Shown piece by piece: positions 22,993 to 34,972 of a stretch of DNA of 64,000 nucleotides. The first letter of the stretch is position 1. The number at the start of each line of letters is the position of its first letter. Source of the stretch: Molossus alvarezi (lineage: Eukaryota > Chordata > Mammalia > Chiroptera > Molossidae); the NCBI GenBank assembly GCA_037176705.1, contig CM073886.1:23731501-23795500 (forward strand), given 5' to 3'. The notes under the pieces are model-generated. The model saw only the letters and a list, made by a program, of their open reading frames with translations, had not been told where the DNA came from and ran no database searches. Made by a program: the position numbers and the translations under genes.

Positions 22993-24884
22993 TACTTGGT
23001 CACCGCGTCTTCTCTTCTTGGACAGCCACCCAGTCACCCAATCCCTGAATAGTTGTATGGACCAAAGGAGAGAGTGAGTGTGTGCCCACCTTTGTGAGAA
23101 TCTGAGCTGTTGAGAAATATAATGGATTCTCATGACTTGTTGGCTGGGTTGGGGTTCATACCCTTTTCCTGTAGTTTGATTTGCAGAGCTGTTGTCTGTA
23201 CAGCAGCAGCATAAAAATGGATCTGTTCTTTCTGCAGTGAGCATGTGCTACTGTTGTTTCTTGTTAAAGAAGTAAAGGAGAACATGACAACAAGGCCTGC
23301 GATCCAGGTGAACCACGCCTGTCAGTAGATGACACCTCCAGGAAGAGTAGCGGATCTGTATTGACCAGTATTCTCAGTGAGGTGATCCATTCAGACTCAG
23401 GAGGAGTTGGTCAGTCAGTCAGGAAGTATTGAGAAGCTAATTGGTGCCCCATTAGATTCTGAACGTTTTTTGAGTTCAGAGAAACAAGAAGGCGCCTTTG
23501 GCTTTAAGGCACTGCCAGTCTAGGTAGACAAGGCCACAATTTGATGTTCCATTAATTACCCCAGCAATCGCGACCACCATGACCATGTACGGAGCATGCT
23601 TCCTGCAGCAGGCCTCTGCTGGCTGCTTCGTCTACTTCCTGTTGAACTCCCCAGCGGGGCCCTGCACGATGGCTGCAGGTATCTTCTGTATCGAGCAGAA
23701 GGCCTTGCGGAAAGTGGTAGAGTTGGGATTTGAACACGGATCCAGCTGAATCCAGCTCCTGTTTCCTTTGCACACTGTGTCCTTCTTATTCCACTGACAC
23801 ATTTCCTTTCCGGACTGTGCCACATCTAACTGCCTGTGGTACGACACAGTCCTAGGGTTGACGCAGTGGAAAGAAGCCTCTGCATGGGTGTTTGAAATTC
23901 CAGGAGTATCATCATAACCTGTTAACTGGGGAATTCCCTTTTCACTGTATGCAACGTTTGACGTATTTATACATCCCGCTCGGTTAACAGGTTAAGGAAG
24001 GTTTGGATTCCCATAAACCTAGGGCTTATAGGTGAACAGTTTCTGCCTCCGATTTGGGCAGCTCTGCTGCTTTAGGAATGAATTGCTAAAGTCGCCATGC
24101 TTGTCATTTCAATTACAATGGTCCAGAGGTTTAGAATGAAAACATGGATTGTTAGCTACTGCTCTCCACACCCAGCTCACCAAGGTCGACATCCCTTTGT
24201 CCTTGCTCAGACCACCAGCACACATCAACATGGTGTCCTTTCTTTCCCCTCCCTCCCTCCCTCCCTCCTGAACCACATCACACACGTTTCTGTTGCTAGT
24301 TTAATTCTTGAACCCAAACACATCTGCAGCTGGGAGTGGCAATTCTAAAAACAGCATTTGGAGCCATCCACGGTACCTTGTCCCATTGCCGACGAGCCGA
24401 CCCTCCCTGGGGCTCTCAGGTGCAGCAAGGGTTAGGGTTCTGTTCAGCAAACACTGTTGTACCAGTTAGATCAGGGCAAGAAATCACTGTCTGGCAAGGC
24501 TGGCTGCGTGTTTCATTTCAGCAGAAGAAGCGGTTTTCACCGTCCAAGTGCTTTTCACTTAGGGGGAGAAACACAACTCGAGTTTTAGCAGAGCCGCTGC
24601 AAGGCTGCATCACAGGAGCAGGTGGCAGTGTGCTCGGTGAAGGGTGTGATGACAGCCTGCTTCTGCGCAGCAGCCGTTCCCAGCTGCCCTGTGCGTGTGC
24701 ATGTAGCTAGATGATCTCTTGGAAGAGAGAGGCGGCATCCAAACAGGTGAGCAGATTTCTCTGGAAAGACCTGGAGGAGATGGAAACTTCTAATGAAGAG
24801 ACTTTCTGACTTGAAAAAGAAGGCAGGCTGTCACTTTGCACTTGTCTTTTAAAAAATTGGATATTTAAAGCTTGGGGTGACAAT
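22993..24884. other. Unassigned intronic DNA around MITE copy 2
   Basis: 23380-23520 has possible antisense L2 traits (CAGGAAGTATTGAGAAG). A CCTCCCTCC repeat lies at about 24245-24270. Otherwise no supported exon or repeat besides the 74-bp MITE. Confidence 0.4.
23914..23995. mobile_element. piggyBac-like MITE, copy 2 (74 bp, inverted relative to copy 1)
   Basis: A body of exactly 74 bp at 23918-23991 with ends CCTGTTAACTG and CGGTTAACAGG. The right flank is TTAA (23992-23995) and the left is ATAA, one change from TTAA. Its reverse complement matches the interior of the 8660 copy: GTATAAATACGTCAAACGTT and GCATACAGTGAAAAGGG. The two copies differ at only a handful of positions. Confidence 0.8.
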
Positions 24885-25030
24885 GTACAGTGGTTTATAT
24901 TCTCCTCTTATCTCATCCTCCAAGAGGGCCTGTTATCCCCATTTTATAGATGAGACACGGAGGGTCAGAGAAATGAAGTACTGTGCTAAGATCTCGCTCT
25001 AGTTAGTGACAGGGCCTGGGTTTGACCCCA
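24885..25030 (-). mobile_element. MIR SINE, antisense
   Basis: CCCCATTTTATAGATGAGAC, GTCAGAGAAATGAAGTACTG and GACAGGGCCTGGGTTTGACC are antisense MIR landmarks. Confidence 0.85.
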
Positions 25031-25411
25031 GGATGCCTTGTGTCTCTGCCCACACTTCTCATGCAGAAGTCCTCATCAGTGATTGGAAACCATACTCTCT
25101 CAATCCCGTGGTCCCTGTGGGTTTTATTGGTGTGGGTAGCACCTGCTAGGACATTCTTCAGGTAACGTTTTCTTAGCTTGGTTATCACATGAGCCCCTTC
25201 TGGTAAAAATCCAGAGAATCATCTCTGTGAGATACGGGTCTATATTAAATTTGTTAAGAATTTGGTTTCAACTGTGTGTGTGTGATACGTGTAGGGGAAT
25301 GGGTTTCCTTTGGGGTTTTAACACACGGCCCTGGAAGCCTGTCGTAGTGGAAATTGGTACCACAGTGGGGAGTAGGCTTCGGATGGAAGGAGGGCATTGT
25401 GGTGAGTTGGG

Positions 25412-25704
25412 AAGAGTGTGGAGTTTTTAATTCTTATTTTTATTTATTTTTTTATTCCTCACCCAAGGATACTTTTCTATTTATCATCAGATAGAATGGG
25501 AGGGAGGGAGGGAGAGAGACAGAGAGAAACATCGATGTGATAGAGCCACATCGACTGGTTGCCTCCCGCACGACCTGACCAGGTCCAGGGATAAATGACA
25601 ACCGAGGTACATGCCCTTGACCAGAATCGAACCTGCGGCTTATTAGTCCGCAGGCCGACGCTCTTAACCGCTGAGCCAAACTGGCCAGGGCAAGAGTGTG
25701 GAGT
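25412..25704 (-). mobile_element. Ves SINE, long form, with 13-bp target duplication
   Basis: Body 25425-25691. Target duplication AAGAGTGTGGAGT at 25412-25424 and 25692-25704, perfect. Hairpin TTCCTCACCCAAGGAT, GGGAGGGAGGGAGGGAG run and the full antisense tRNA-like head are present. Confidence 0.95.
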
Positions 25705-26329
25705 CTTGAGGTCAGGCAGACTGAGGTTAGTATCACTGGGACCAAACTTGACAGTGTGTTTTTAAAACAATAGCAGCCCTGTGTTCTCCGCTCTTGGCAG
25801 TGGAGGCCCCGAGCCTTAGACGGGAGGCTGTGACCCGCGGCTCGGGGAGCAGGAGCTGTTTGCCTCCTCTGCTGCCCAGAGCTGTCTTGTGTGGAGCTGA
25901 GACGCGGCAGGGACGGAGTGCCATCCCTTCTCAGTGCCACAGTCTGTGTTATGCCACCTTCTTTTCCAATACGATGACTTGGCTTCTCCTGAGAAACTCC
26001 AGGTTGAATAAAAGATTTTCAGTTTTTGGGGGCTCCCTCCCCCAAGGTCGAAATTAGCTGAGTAGTAGCCAGAGTTCATCTGTTGCCCCACCCCTATAGG
26101 CCATACACGTCCAGTGTTGTCTCAGAAAGTCTCCTGAGAGGCCAGAGACCTGCTGCCCTGGTGACACTTGGCTGTGTGAGCCCAGCACCCAGCGGGGAGC
26201 AGGTGGCCGTGGAGGGTCATCCTGTGAGCTGGGGCTCTCATTATTATTATACCTCTTTGTTCTTCTACCATTACAACACCTCTTCTCCACCACACCTGCT
26301 CCTTCCCCAGTCCTGCCCAGCCCAGTAAC

Positions 26330-27700
26330 GATAGCTGCATTTTTCCAGGTTCCTGAGGCCACACATCTTGGTGTTACCTTGGCTCCTGTCTTCCCCCAAA
26401 CCCCACACCAAATCTATTAGGAATTCTTTTTTTTTCCCCCCTTTATTGATTTTAGAGAGAGAGGAAGGGAGGGGGAGAGAGAGTAGAAACATCGATGAGA
26501 GAGAACATTGATTGGCTGCCTCCTGCATGCCCCGTACTGGGGATCAGGCCCACAACCTGGCCATGTTCCTTGACCAGGAATCGAACCAGCAACCTCTTGG
26601 TGCCTGGGTTGACGCTGAACCACTGAGCCATACTAGCCAGGCTGAGGAATTCTTTCCCACTCCTTCTCACACTCATTGCTGCCCCCTGGTCCAGGCAAGT
26701 ACCAGCACCTCTTGCCTGGACCATGGCTATAGTGTTCTGACCAACTGCGTCTGTTGGATGCTCTGGGAAGAAGACGCCAAGACAAAGTTAGGGATGCAGG
26801 AGGAGTGCTGGGGGTAATGCCTGTGAGAGGTGAGGGGACACATGGCATTGGGCAGGGAGAGCCTCAGACTTCCATGTGGATTTTACAAAGTTTTGCTCAC
26901 GCAGCCCAGTGGGGAGATCTGTGCAAAGATTGCCCATCAGAGGGGTCACACATCAGGCAGAAATACCCTTCTGTGCTCGGCCTTTGACCAGGGTAGCCCG
27001 GGAGGGGTAGCACGTCTGGGAGGTCCTAGACCTGGAGATTGTCAACCACCTGTACTTTTTGTAACAGAATGGCAAGTCCTTCCCTGAAGGGAGGCCCGAG
27101 CTGTGTACCTCTCCTCCTGGCCATTACACCTCCTCTCCCAGCCTCTCCACATTCCCCTTTATACAGCTGGTAGAATGATCTTTAAAAAACTAAGTCTGAT
27201 CAGAATCTTCCAGGGGCTTCCCATTTTGCTCAGAGTAAAATACAATAGCCTGAAAACCTGTGCCATTTTCTCTAGGGCCTCATTTCATGTCCAGCTCTCT
27301 CTCCTGTTACATTATTCTTCAGTCACACTGGCCTCCTTGCTGTTCTGGGAACACATTAGGCCTGTGCCTACCTCAGGGCCTTTGCACTTACATTTCCCAG
27401 GAATGCTTCCTTCCAGGGGTTTGCATGGCTCATGTCCCCACTTTATTCTGGTCTTTGCTCAGATGGCCTCTCTCTAGTGAGGCCTCTCCTTACCCTTTAT
27501 TTAATTAGTATTCTTCCACCATCCTTTCCTCGTGCTTGAACTCTCCTCTGTGCTTCCCACAGCCTGACATGTCAAATAATTAGTTCTTTACTTTGAGTTC
27601 CCCCACTCGAGTATAAGCTTCATACTGGCATTCACTCCTCCCACCCCCTAATACACCCCTGCATCTTGAGTGTCTAGTGCCTGGCAGCTAGTTGTTGAGG
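26330..27700 (+). mobile_element. L2 LINE, interrupted by Ves
   Basis: GTTACCTTGGCTCCTGTCTT before the SINE continues as CTCCTTCTCACACTCATTGC after it. 27110-27700 holds ATCTTCCAGGGGCTTCCCAT, CCTCAGGGCCTTTGCACTTA, TGGTCTTTGCTCAGATGGCC and AGTATAAGCTTCATACTGGC, a well-preserved L2 3' end. 26760-27090 between them is unclassified. Confidence 0.8.
26419..26655 (-). mobile_element. Ves SINE, short form, with 11-bp target duplication
   Basis: Body 26430-26644. Target duplication AGGAATTCTTT at 26419-26429 and 26645-26655, perfect although the SINE is the older short form. AACATCGATGAGAGAGAACA and GAACCACTGAGCCATACTAG mark the body and head. Confidence 0.95.
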
Positions 27701-28490
27701 GAATAGTAAGAGACTCCCAAGGTCACTCACTGGAGAGTGGTGGGGCCAGACTGTGCCCTGAGTCTGTGATAGCAGAGCTCACACGGCCTCGCTCACCAAG
27801 CCCTGTCCTTGCACAGCGAGCACTAGGAAAAGGAAGGATGCTATTTTCATCAAGACGCTTTCCTTTGCCGGAACAACTGTGGGTGCCTGCTGTCTTGTAG
27901 GGATTTGTGTCATCCCACCCAGGGGGAACCTTTCTCCTCTGGAGCCTGAAAGTGTCCCAGATTTCCCACCACAGAGACCCTGGCCTGCTGTCACAGGGCC
28001 TGCACACCTCCTTCTGTCCATTAACGTGTTCAAGGGAATGGTCTCTGAATTAAAAATGGCTCTTTATTCCTCTTCGCCACCAACGCCTCCCACTGTTTGC
28101 ATCTGGGGTCATGCTAAGCTCGTTCAAATTAAAAGCAAAACAGTAACCTCATCATACTGTTTGCCATGCTGCTCTCTATGGTATTTGAAGTTTTGCTTAA
28201 AATAATTTAGGCAGAAAACCCCATGTGTTCTCTGGTGCCTGCTAGTGAGACCAGCATAATGTCTCCTCATTTCGCATGACTTATCACAGACACCTCCAAA
28301 CAGGAATGGCGGGCTGCAAGGAGCTGAAGAACCGTCACGTTCTCCAAGTTTAAACGACCTGCCCCTGGTGGGAACAAGCCCACAGCTTTTCTGGAACATG
28401 AGCAATAGTTCTGATTTAGAGTCAATGTCTTTGTGCTTCTACCAAACACAGTTCTAATGTCTGACTATTTGGATTTTAAAAGAGAAGGTT
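27701..28490. other. Unassigned, apparently unique intronic DNA
   Basis: No repeat recognised. 28050-28230 is AT-richer and low in CpG. Confidence 0.4.
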
Positions 28491-28668
28491 GCCCTGGCCT
28501 GTGTGGTTCAGTGGTTAGAGCATCCACCTGTACACCGAAGGGTCACGGTTTTGATTCCCAGTCAAGGGTATGTACCTGGGTCGCAGGTTTGATCCCAGGC
28601 CCCAGGTACATGCGGGAGGCAATCTCTCCCTCTCTCCCTCCCCATCCCCACCTCCACTCTTCCTTGAA
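28491..28668 (+). mobile_element. Ves SINE, 3'-truncated, plus strand
   Basis: TTGCCCTGGCCTGTGTGGTT, GTGGTTAGAGCATCCACCTG (A box) and GGTTTTGATTCCCAG (B box) begin the element, ending in a CT-rich run with no hairpin or A tail. Confidence 0.9.
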
Positions 28669-29024
28669 CACCCGAATGCTCTCCTGCGCCCCAGGCTGAT
28701 GAAATCTTCTTGACTTGAAAATGAACGAAATCAACATGGTGCCTCTATTAACTTGGACTAAAGGGAGGAACTGACTTCTTGTGCCTAGCTAGGGATTGAC
28801 CTTGCCCAAAGACAAGCCTCTGGCCGGTTAAATGCTCCCTTAACTTTCCTGGTATTAATCCTTAAGCTATGGAGACGTATTGGCCAAGTCCGCCTCTTAG
28901 TTTCCTTTATATAAATGACATCGTGTGCGGCCATGTCACCGTCTCTGTAACTTCATGGTCTGACTCAGTCTCATTCAGTCTCCCAAGACGTCCCCACCGG
29001 ATGATTGACGGCACTGGATCGGTT

Positions 29025-29455
29025 ACCCACTGCTGCGCAGCAAATCACCCCAAACTTTAGCAGCTGCAAGCAACAGTCACTCATTCAGTGTGTGTAGGAG
29101 AGGAGTCCAGGGCCTCACGTGGCTGCAGTGGTCATCTCAAGGCCGGCGGGAGGCCCCGTCCCCGCTCCCGTGGCTGGTGGCAGACCCCGGGCTTTTGCTG
29201 ACCGTTGGCTGGAGACGTGATTTCCCTGCCACGTGGGTCTCTCCAGACCGCAGCTCACAAGATGGCAGCCGGCCGGCCTCAGAGGGAGGGAGGGAGGGAG
29301 GGCACCCGAGATAGAAGCCACAGCCTTTTTATCACCTAACTCTCAGACGTGACATCCATCATTTCTGTCAGATTCTGTTCTGAGATGCGAGTCAGTAAGC
29401 CCCGCCCACATTCAGGGGGTAGGGATTGGATAACAATGTGGATACCAGGGGCTGT
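29025..29455 (+). mobile_element. Old mammalian interspersed repeat, class not assigned
   Basis: ACCCACTGCTGCGCAGCAAA, TCACCCCAAACTTTAGCAGC, GGTCATCTCAAGGCC, ACGTGGGTCTCTCCAGACCG, CACAAGATGGCAGCCGG and AGTCAGTAAGCCCCGCCCAC follow the order of a widespread mammalian repeat ('...gtaacaaattaccccaaa...cacgtgggcctctcc...agtcactaagtccagcccac'). I recognise the sequence but not its name with certainty. A GAGG microsatellite at 29281-29302 lies within. Confidence 0.65.
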
Positions 29456-29674
29456 CTGAGAGGCTGCCTGCAGAAGAGAAAAGCGTGCTGTAGCTGCGGT
29501 TTGTGTTTTGTTACATTATGTTGTGTGTGGAGTAGTTTCTGATGTCTACTGTCTGCAGGGCAGGGGAAGGCTGACTGACTAGTGTCTAGGAGACATTCTG
29601 TAAATTCATGACTGTCCCTAGTCGTGAAGGTTAAAAATCTGATCTATGCACCTGCCTCCTTCAGTGCAGAAGAC

Positions 29675-29895
29675 AGCAGATGTCTCTTTTTTTGTTGTTG
29701 TTCAGGGAGGGAGAGAGAGAAACATCGACGTGAAGGGACACATCGAGTGGCTGCCACCCGCACGACCAACCAGGGCCGGGGACAAACTGCAACCGAGGTA
29801 CATGCCCTTAGCGGGAACCGAACCCGGGTCTCTCTGGACCTCAGGCCGACGCCCTAACCGCTGAGCCAAACCGGCCAGGGCAGCAGATGTCTCTT
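29675..29895 (-). mobile_element. Ves SINE, tail-less, with 14-bp target duplication
   Basis: Body 29689-29881. Target duplication AGCAGATGTCTCTT at 29675-29688 and 29882-29895, perfect. The tail is reduced to TTTTTTGTTGTTGTTCAGGG with no hairpin. GCGGGAACCGAACCCGGGTC places it in the young subgroup. Confidence 0.95.
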
Positions 29896-30685
29896 AAATG
29901 TGCCCACAGAGGGCCTGAGGACGGAGGGCAGGGGCTGGATTTCTAAAGAGATGTGCGACATCAAGCAGACTGGATGGCCGTCGCTTTCTGAGCAGCAGGT
30001 GTCTGGTGGAGGAAAGAAGCAGGGTCAGGAAGGATCAGGCCAGGGGACAGCAGCCCGACTGTGCGTCCCACGTCAGTGACAGCTGCGGTGTGCGTCAGCA
30101 CCGGCTTTGCTGACCAGCGGCACCCAGCTTCGGGGGGCTCCTGTGTTCTGGCGGCTGTCACCATCCGACTTTTCCAATCCCGTTTCTGCATGCTGCCCCC
30201 TCTCAAGTTCAGTTTTTAACTTAAAATCGAATTGAGTTGGCGCTTCAAATATAAAACTTCTGTACATAATTTATTATAAAAGACCTTATTATGAAAGACT
30301 GCTGCTTCTAGCCACCACCCTCCCCCATTTACTACTTCCCACAAGCAATTGCTTTAAACTTTTTAACTGATTCTTTTCATAGTTGCCTTGATATCTCTGA
30401 ATAATGCGTGTCTTTTGCCACTTGTTGATTTCTCCATTGTGGGTGTTATTTATCGATTTCTCACTGTGGAAGATAATGATTAGCTTTCTTTGATCCTTCC
30501 ACCCCCACAAAACACACACACACACCCTCCAGCACAGACGTATAATCTCTTCGGTTCGATCCCTGGTCCATGATTACATTATTACGAGTCTTAAAATGCT
30601 GTCCAGCTGAGCTGTGAGGTACATAATCATTATGTTTGCACAACTTTTTGATTTCTTTTGAGTTAATACTTATCTTTTTATTTTA
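29896..30685. other. Unassigned intronic DNA
   Basis: Mostly unclassified. A short CA repeat is at 30511-30524. 30240-30660 is AT-rich and could be LINE-derived. Confidence 0.35.
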
Positions 30686-30689
30686 ATTT

Positions 30690-31330
30690 GGTTGATGTTC
30701 TATGTACTAAATAATGAATTCAATTCCAAGTGCTCTGTCAGTTACGGGAATTTCCTCAGTATGTTAAAAAAAAACGAGGCTCCTGTCAGGTGTGTCCCGG
30801 AGTCCTCTGGCCTCCGGTGGCGGAAGCCTGACCGTGCTGGAGCCTGTTCACCACCGCTGGTGCCACGGGCTGCTGCTCCTCCCTCCGCACTGAGACACAG
30901 TCTGTGCCCTGCAAGTACTCAGTGCAGAGGGTTTGGTCCGTTCACAAGGATGTGCGGCCATCACCTCTCTAATTTCAAAACACCCTCCACCCCCAGAAGA
31001 AATCCTGGATACGCATTAGCAGTCACTCCCCATCCTTTTATCCTCCCCGTCCCTGGAAACCAGAACTTGGACCCTTCGTATAAATGGAATCATGCAACAT
31101 GAGGCCTTTTGTATCTGGCTTCTTTCATGTAACATGATGCTTTTAAGGTGCATCTGTGCTGTAGCATCTATTAGTACTTCATTCTTTGTCATGGTCAGAT
31201 ACTATTCCGTGGTATGGAGAGACCACATTTTCTTTACCCATCAGTCATCTGTGCTGGTCGTATGTGTTGTTTTCGCTTTCTGGTGGTTATGAATAATTTT
31301 CTCACTCATGTTAGTGTGGGATCCTCTATT
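30690..31330 (-). mobile_element. Old L1 3'UTR, antisense
   Basis: CACCCTCCACCCCCAGAAGA, CCCCGTCCCTGGAAACCAGA, TATAAATGGAATCATGCAAC, GCTTCTTTCATGTAACATGA and TTCCGTGGTATGGAGAGACC match the antisense L1 3'UTR order seen elsewhere in the window. Confidence 0.8.
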
Positions 31331-32395
31331 TCTTGGAATCTTCGTTTCCCTCTAACTAGATTTCTTCGTTTCAAATTTTTGAGAGGTTGCATGTCTGCAA
31401 GTGTCTTTAGCTACTTCTCACGTGGTTTGGTTTGGTGCACCATTGTGGCTTGGAAATAATTCCCTGGAGGATGTTGACAGCATCCGTCACTCATTGTTTT
31501 CTAGCCTGCAGTACTGCGGTGTAGACATCCTATGACACTTCTCACTTTCCCTCCGCTGAGGATTCTGCTTCCGTGCTGGAGGGCTGTGCCCTCCTCTTTG
31601 TGCCCAGGCTCTAAGAGTCCACGTGAGGTTGAGGGCTAGTCCTCGTCTGGCTGCCCATGGAGCTCTTCCATCTCCTTGCTCGTGTCTCTTGATTCTGGAA
31701 TTGTGTCTTTGTTTCCATCCGCTCTGTGTTCTCTCTCTCCCCCTGCACCCCTTTTTGAACTCATCTCATGAGGTACCTCTCCATGTCCTTCCTTGTTTTC
31801 CACGTTCGTACCTTTGGCTCTATTTTCTGGAGATTTTCTTACCTTATGTCTAGTGTCCCACTTTGGCTATCACAGTTTTGCTCGCCAAAAGAGTGTTTTG
31901 CTTTCTTCACTGTTATTTTTTTCTTGTTTTTAAATACTCTCCCTAGTATTGTTTCTCAGCTACACCCTCTTCTCCTCCCTCTCAGGGAATATGACCGATA
32001 GCTTGAAGTGCACTTCTCCCAGAATTGTATCTCTTTCCTACAAGGTATTCCTCTGTCTGTTTGTTCTGGTCCCTGTCTTTTCATCTCAGATGCTTGTCTC
32101 AAGTGGAAGGTGATTTCCGGCTGTCTACTCAGAGGCAGGAGTGGGGTACTGAAAAGCTCATTTAGTTCTTGGCGAGGTATCCGGCTCTGCGATTTCACCG
32201 GAGCGAACCCGTCTGCCCTCAAATTGGTCTCTTTAGGTCTTTTTTCTTCAGTTAGTTAGATTTACAGGAAAATGCTTTCTTTTCCCTTGCTTACAGGTAT
32301 AGCTTGGCTGCCTGCTGCTCTGGGAATGGGAGGGAAGGGTAGGAAGAAGATGGTAGAACCTCAACATTTCAGCGTTTGTTTATTATTATTGTTGT
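31331..32395. other. Unassigned T-rich intronic DNA
   Basis: Possibly degraded LINE sequence; no confident identity. No coding evidence. Confidence 0.35.
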
Positions 32396-32645
32396 TGTTG
32401 TTAATCCTCATCCGAGGATATTTTTCCATTGATTTTTAGATAGTGTATAAGGGAGGGAGGAAGAGAGAGGGAGAGAGAGACATCACTATGAGAGAGACAC
32501 ATTGATTGGTTGCCTCCCACACGACTCCGGCCAGGCCTGGGGATCAAACCTGAAACCCAGGTTTGTGCCTTCAACTGGGAATTAAACCTGCAACCCTTTG
32601 GTCTGAGTGCCGATGCTCAAACCACTGAGCAAAACTAGCCAGGAG
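32396..32645 (-). mobile_element. Ves SINE, long form, minus
   Basis: A GTTGTTGTT tail, hairpin ATCCTCATCCGAGGAT, CACATTGATTGGTTGCCTCC, GAATTAAACCTGCAACCCTT and AACCACTGAGCAAAACTAGC. Target duplication not obvious. Confidence 0.92.
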
Positions 32646-32880
32646 TTTTATTTTTGTCTCTTTTCAATAAGGTATCCCTAAGGATAGTCAACCCTATCTT
32701 CTGGTAATTGCTTCCTGGCCTCCGAGCTCATTCCCACCTTTAGTGTGCCTGAGCAGCCATCGGCGGCCTCTGCGCGTCATCCCATTTTGATCTGACGGTG
32801 TTTTGCTGTTGCCCACTTTCGTCAAGAGTGACGTTTTCTCAGCCTGTCAAGTTACTTATCCGTTATCTTCCTGCTTCTTA

Positions 32881-33138
32881 GCATCTAAATTTTTTTTTTT
32901 TTTTGTCCTCACCTGAGGACATTTTTTCCATTTTTTACTCAGAGCGGGAAGGAGAGAGAGGAAGAGAGAGAAACATCGATGTGAAAGGGACACATCGAGT
33001 GGCCGCCACCCAATCAGGGCCGGGGACAAACTGCAGCCAAGGTACATGCCCTTAGCGGGAACCGAACCCGGGTCTCTCTGGACCGCAGGCTGACGCTCTA
33101 ACCGCTGAGCCAAACCGGCCAGGGTGCATCTAAAATTT
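32881..33138 (-). mobile_element. Ves SINE, long form, with target duplication
   Basis: Body 32893-33125. GCATCTAAATTT at 32881 recurs as GCATCTAAAATTT at 33126. Hairpin GTCCTCACCTGAGGAC is a perfect 6-bp stem. GCGGGAACCGAACCCGGGTC belongs to the young subgroup. Confidence 0.95.
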
Positions 33139-34270
33139 TATTGTCTGGTTTCCTCTCTCATTCTCTTTTCCTTAAGAGTGAGGCCTTTAGAAAGGATTTT
33201 AAATTGGTATTTTAATGGGATTCAGAGAGGACGTGAATGTAAATGAATGCGTTCAAGTCTGTCCACTTTAACCGGAAGTCCGATACATTTTTTCTCAGTG
33301 CCTCTTTCAGGTTTCAGGTTGGTGTTTGGTCACTTCCCCCAGCAGCGGCTGGAACTATAGTCACTGCTGGGGTGGACACGACTTAGGGTTTCCTTCCAGC
33401 AGGTTCTGTACTGTCACCAGGGGCTTTGCTGCTCTGTGGGCTCCAGCTGTGGACTGGTGGAGGCTTCGGTCGGTAATGGGGCCGGGGAGCCACAGGTTAT
33501 TTCAGGCTCAGTCACCCTGTGTCTTTCTAATCCCAGTCACTGGGGGGACGAGCCTTAGACTCTCCTTTTGCCTCATTTCCATTTCATCACACTTCATCCC
33601 AGGGGTTCACCTCCCAGACCACCCAGGGAACCGGGCCTGCACGGGCTTGCTTGTTCTCAGGCTGGGCTGGTCGGCACTCCGTGCACACCGCAGGGTCCTA
33701 ACCACTGCGTCTTCCCCTAGCCACCCGAGCAGGAGCCCCGCCCTACTCTTGTTGCGCTTTCCTTGGAACTGTCCGGCTCCTTCCCCGTTCTTGTTCATTC
33801 ACTCTCTCCACGAAGTACGCATATATAGATACATACCTAAAAGTGGAGACAACTGTTGGTGTCTGCCATGCTAATTTTTTAAATGGAAGTTTTTCTTTTA
33901 ATTTTAAAATTTCACGTAGTGAAGCCCTCCGGGGTGGGACCCAGCTCTGTTCGTTTGGCTTTAGAGAGCACGCGCAGCTGTGGTCGGGAACATCGACTGA
34001 GTTCTGTCTTTTACTGACTCCATCTGTGCCTAGACCCACGGCTCCCTTGAACCATCGGCGTCTTCCCCTGCTTTCCACGTCAACCCTGCGCAGAGGCTGC
34101 CGTCCTGACTCAGGCCTCCATTGTACTGAGCCTGGACTAATGCCATATGGTTTTTCTTCTAACCCTCCGTCTAGCCTGCGTCGATTCATGTCACAGAACC
34201 AATATTTCTTGAGCATGTACTATTATATACCAGCCCCTATCTTATCTTCAGACAGACCCAAGTCCCACCT
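33139..34270. other. Unassigned intronic DNA
   Basis: An open frame at 33326-33874 (+) has no recognisable domain, signal or splice context and is treated as chance. No repeat assigned. Confidence 0.35.
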
Positions 34271-34274
34271 CTCT

Positions 34275-34540
34275 ATTATTTAATCTTCCTGAAACATTGT
34301 TTTGCAAATGTCACTGCACATGCAAAACCTCTACTGTCTGTTCATTGAAGTCGAAGCTTCCTCTACCTGAGCTCCATGGCCTTTATTCTTCTCTCCACTT
34401 TTCTCCTACAACCCCGCTAATTCCTGCGCTGGCCTGGGGCTGGTCTCTCTAAGAAGTCTTTGCATTGCCCTTACGCATTGGTCTTCGCATTTCCCCAGAA
34501 GCTGCTTTGCTTTCACTCTAAGTACGGTTTATCGGTGCCA
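34275..34540 (+). mobile_element. L2 LINE fragment
   Basis: AATGTCACTGCACATGCAAA, TTGAAGTCGAAGCTTCCTCT, CTCCATGGCCTTTATTCTTC and GCCTGGGGCTGGTCTCTCTA resemble L2 ORF2-end and 3' sequence. Confidence 0.6.
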
Positions 34541-34950
34541 AGTCTCACTGGCTCTGTGTGCACACTGACCCCCACTACCATTTCACCTTGGACTGGAGGT
34601 GGGCACAGCCTCATGGAAAACGTTTTGTTGGAGGAAAAGAAATTTGATCATTGTAAAACATGCAGGTATAGGCTCTTACGTATTGCCAACGCATTGCCTG
34701 TTTTCCCCGGAATGGGAAGTGGGGTAGTGACCAGACTGTGCCTCAGACTCCTGTGTCTCTATGACAGTGCTTCCGGTTTTGAAAATCCATGTTATCACTC
34801 ACTTTGTTGCACTGTTGCAATGTTGAAGTAATTGTGATTCTTTTTCCCCCTTAAAAAGAGCTTTCTCTCTGGAGAAGCGATTTAGAAAAGAAGAATCTTT
34901 TTGTTTTTTGTTTGCTTGGAGATTAATTTTTGCTGTTAAATTATTTACGG

Positions 34951-34972
34951 AATGTCCTTCTTTCTCCTAAAG
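34951..34972 (+). promoter_or_regulatory. 3' splice site (acceptor)
   Basis: A pyrimidine-rich tract (CCTTCTTTCTCC) followed by TAAAG directly abuts the coding exon. The AG is at 34971-34972. The reading frame happens to remain open upstream of the AG, so the boundary was set by the splice consensus and by where the recognisable protein starts. Confidence 0.7.

Larger units (their letters stand above)
1..34972 (+). other. Intron upstream of the SNX29-like exon
   Basis: About 35 kb with no further exon I can support. It holds interspersed repeats, one processed pseudogene and unassigned DNA, itemised separately. Its assignment as one intron is inferred from the exon and from the absence of other coding sequence. 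Confidence 0.5.

Noticed and set aside
33326..33874. 182-codon open frame on +
   Set aside because: No recognisable motif or repeat-independent support; treated as chance.
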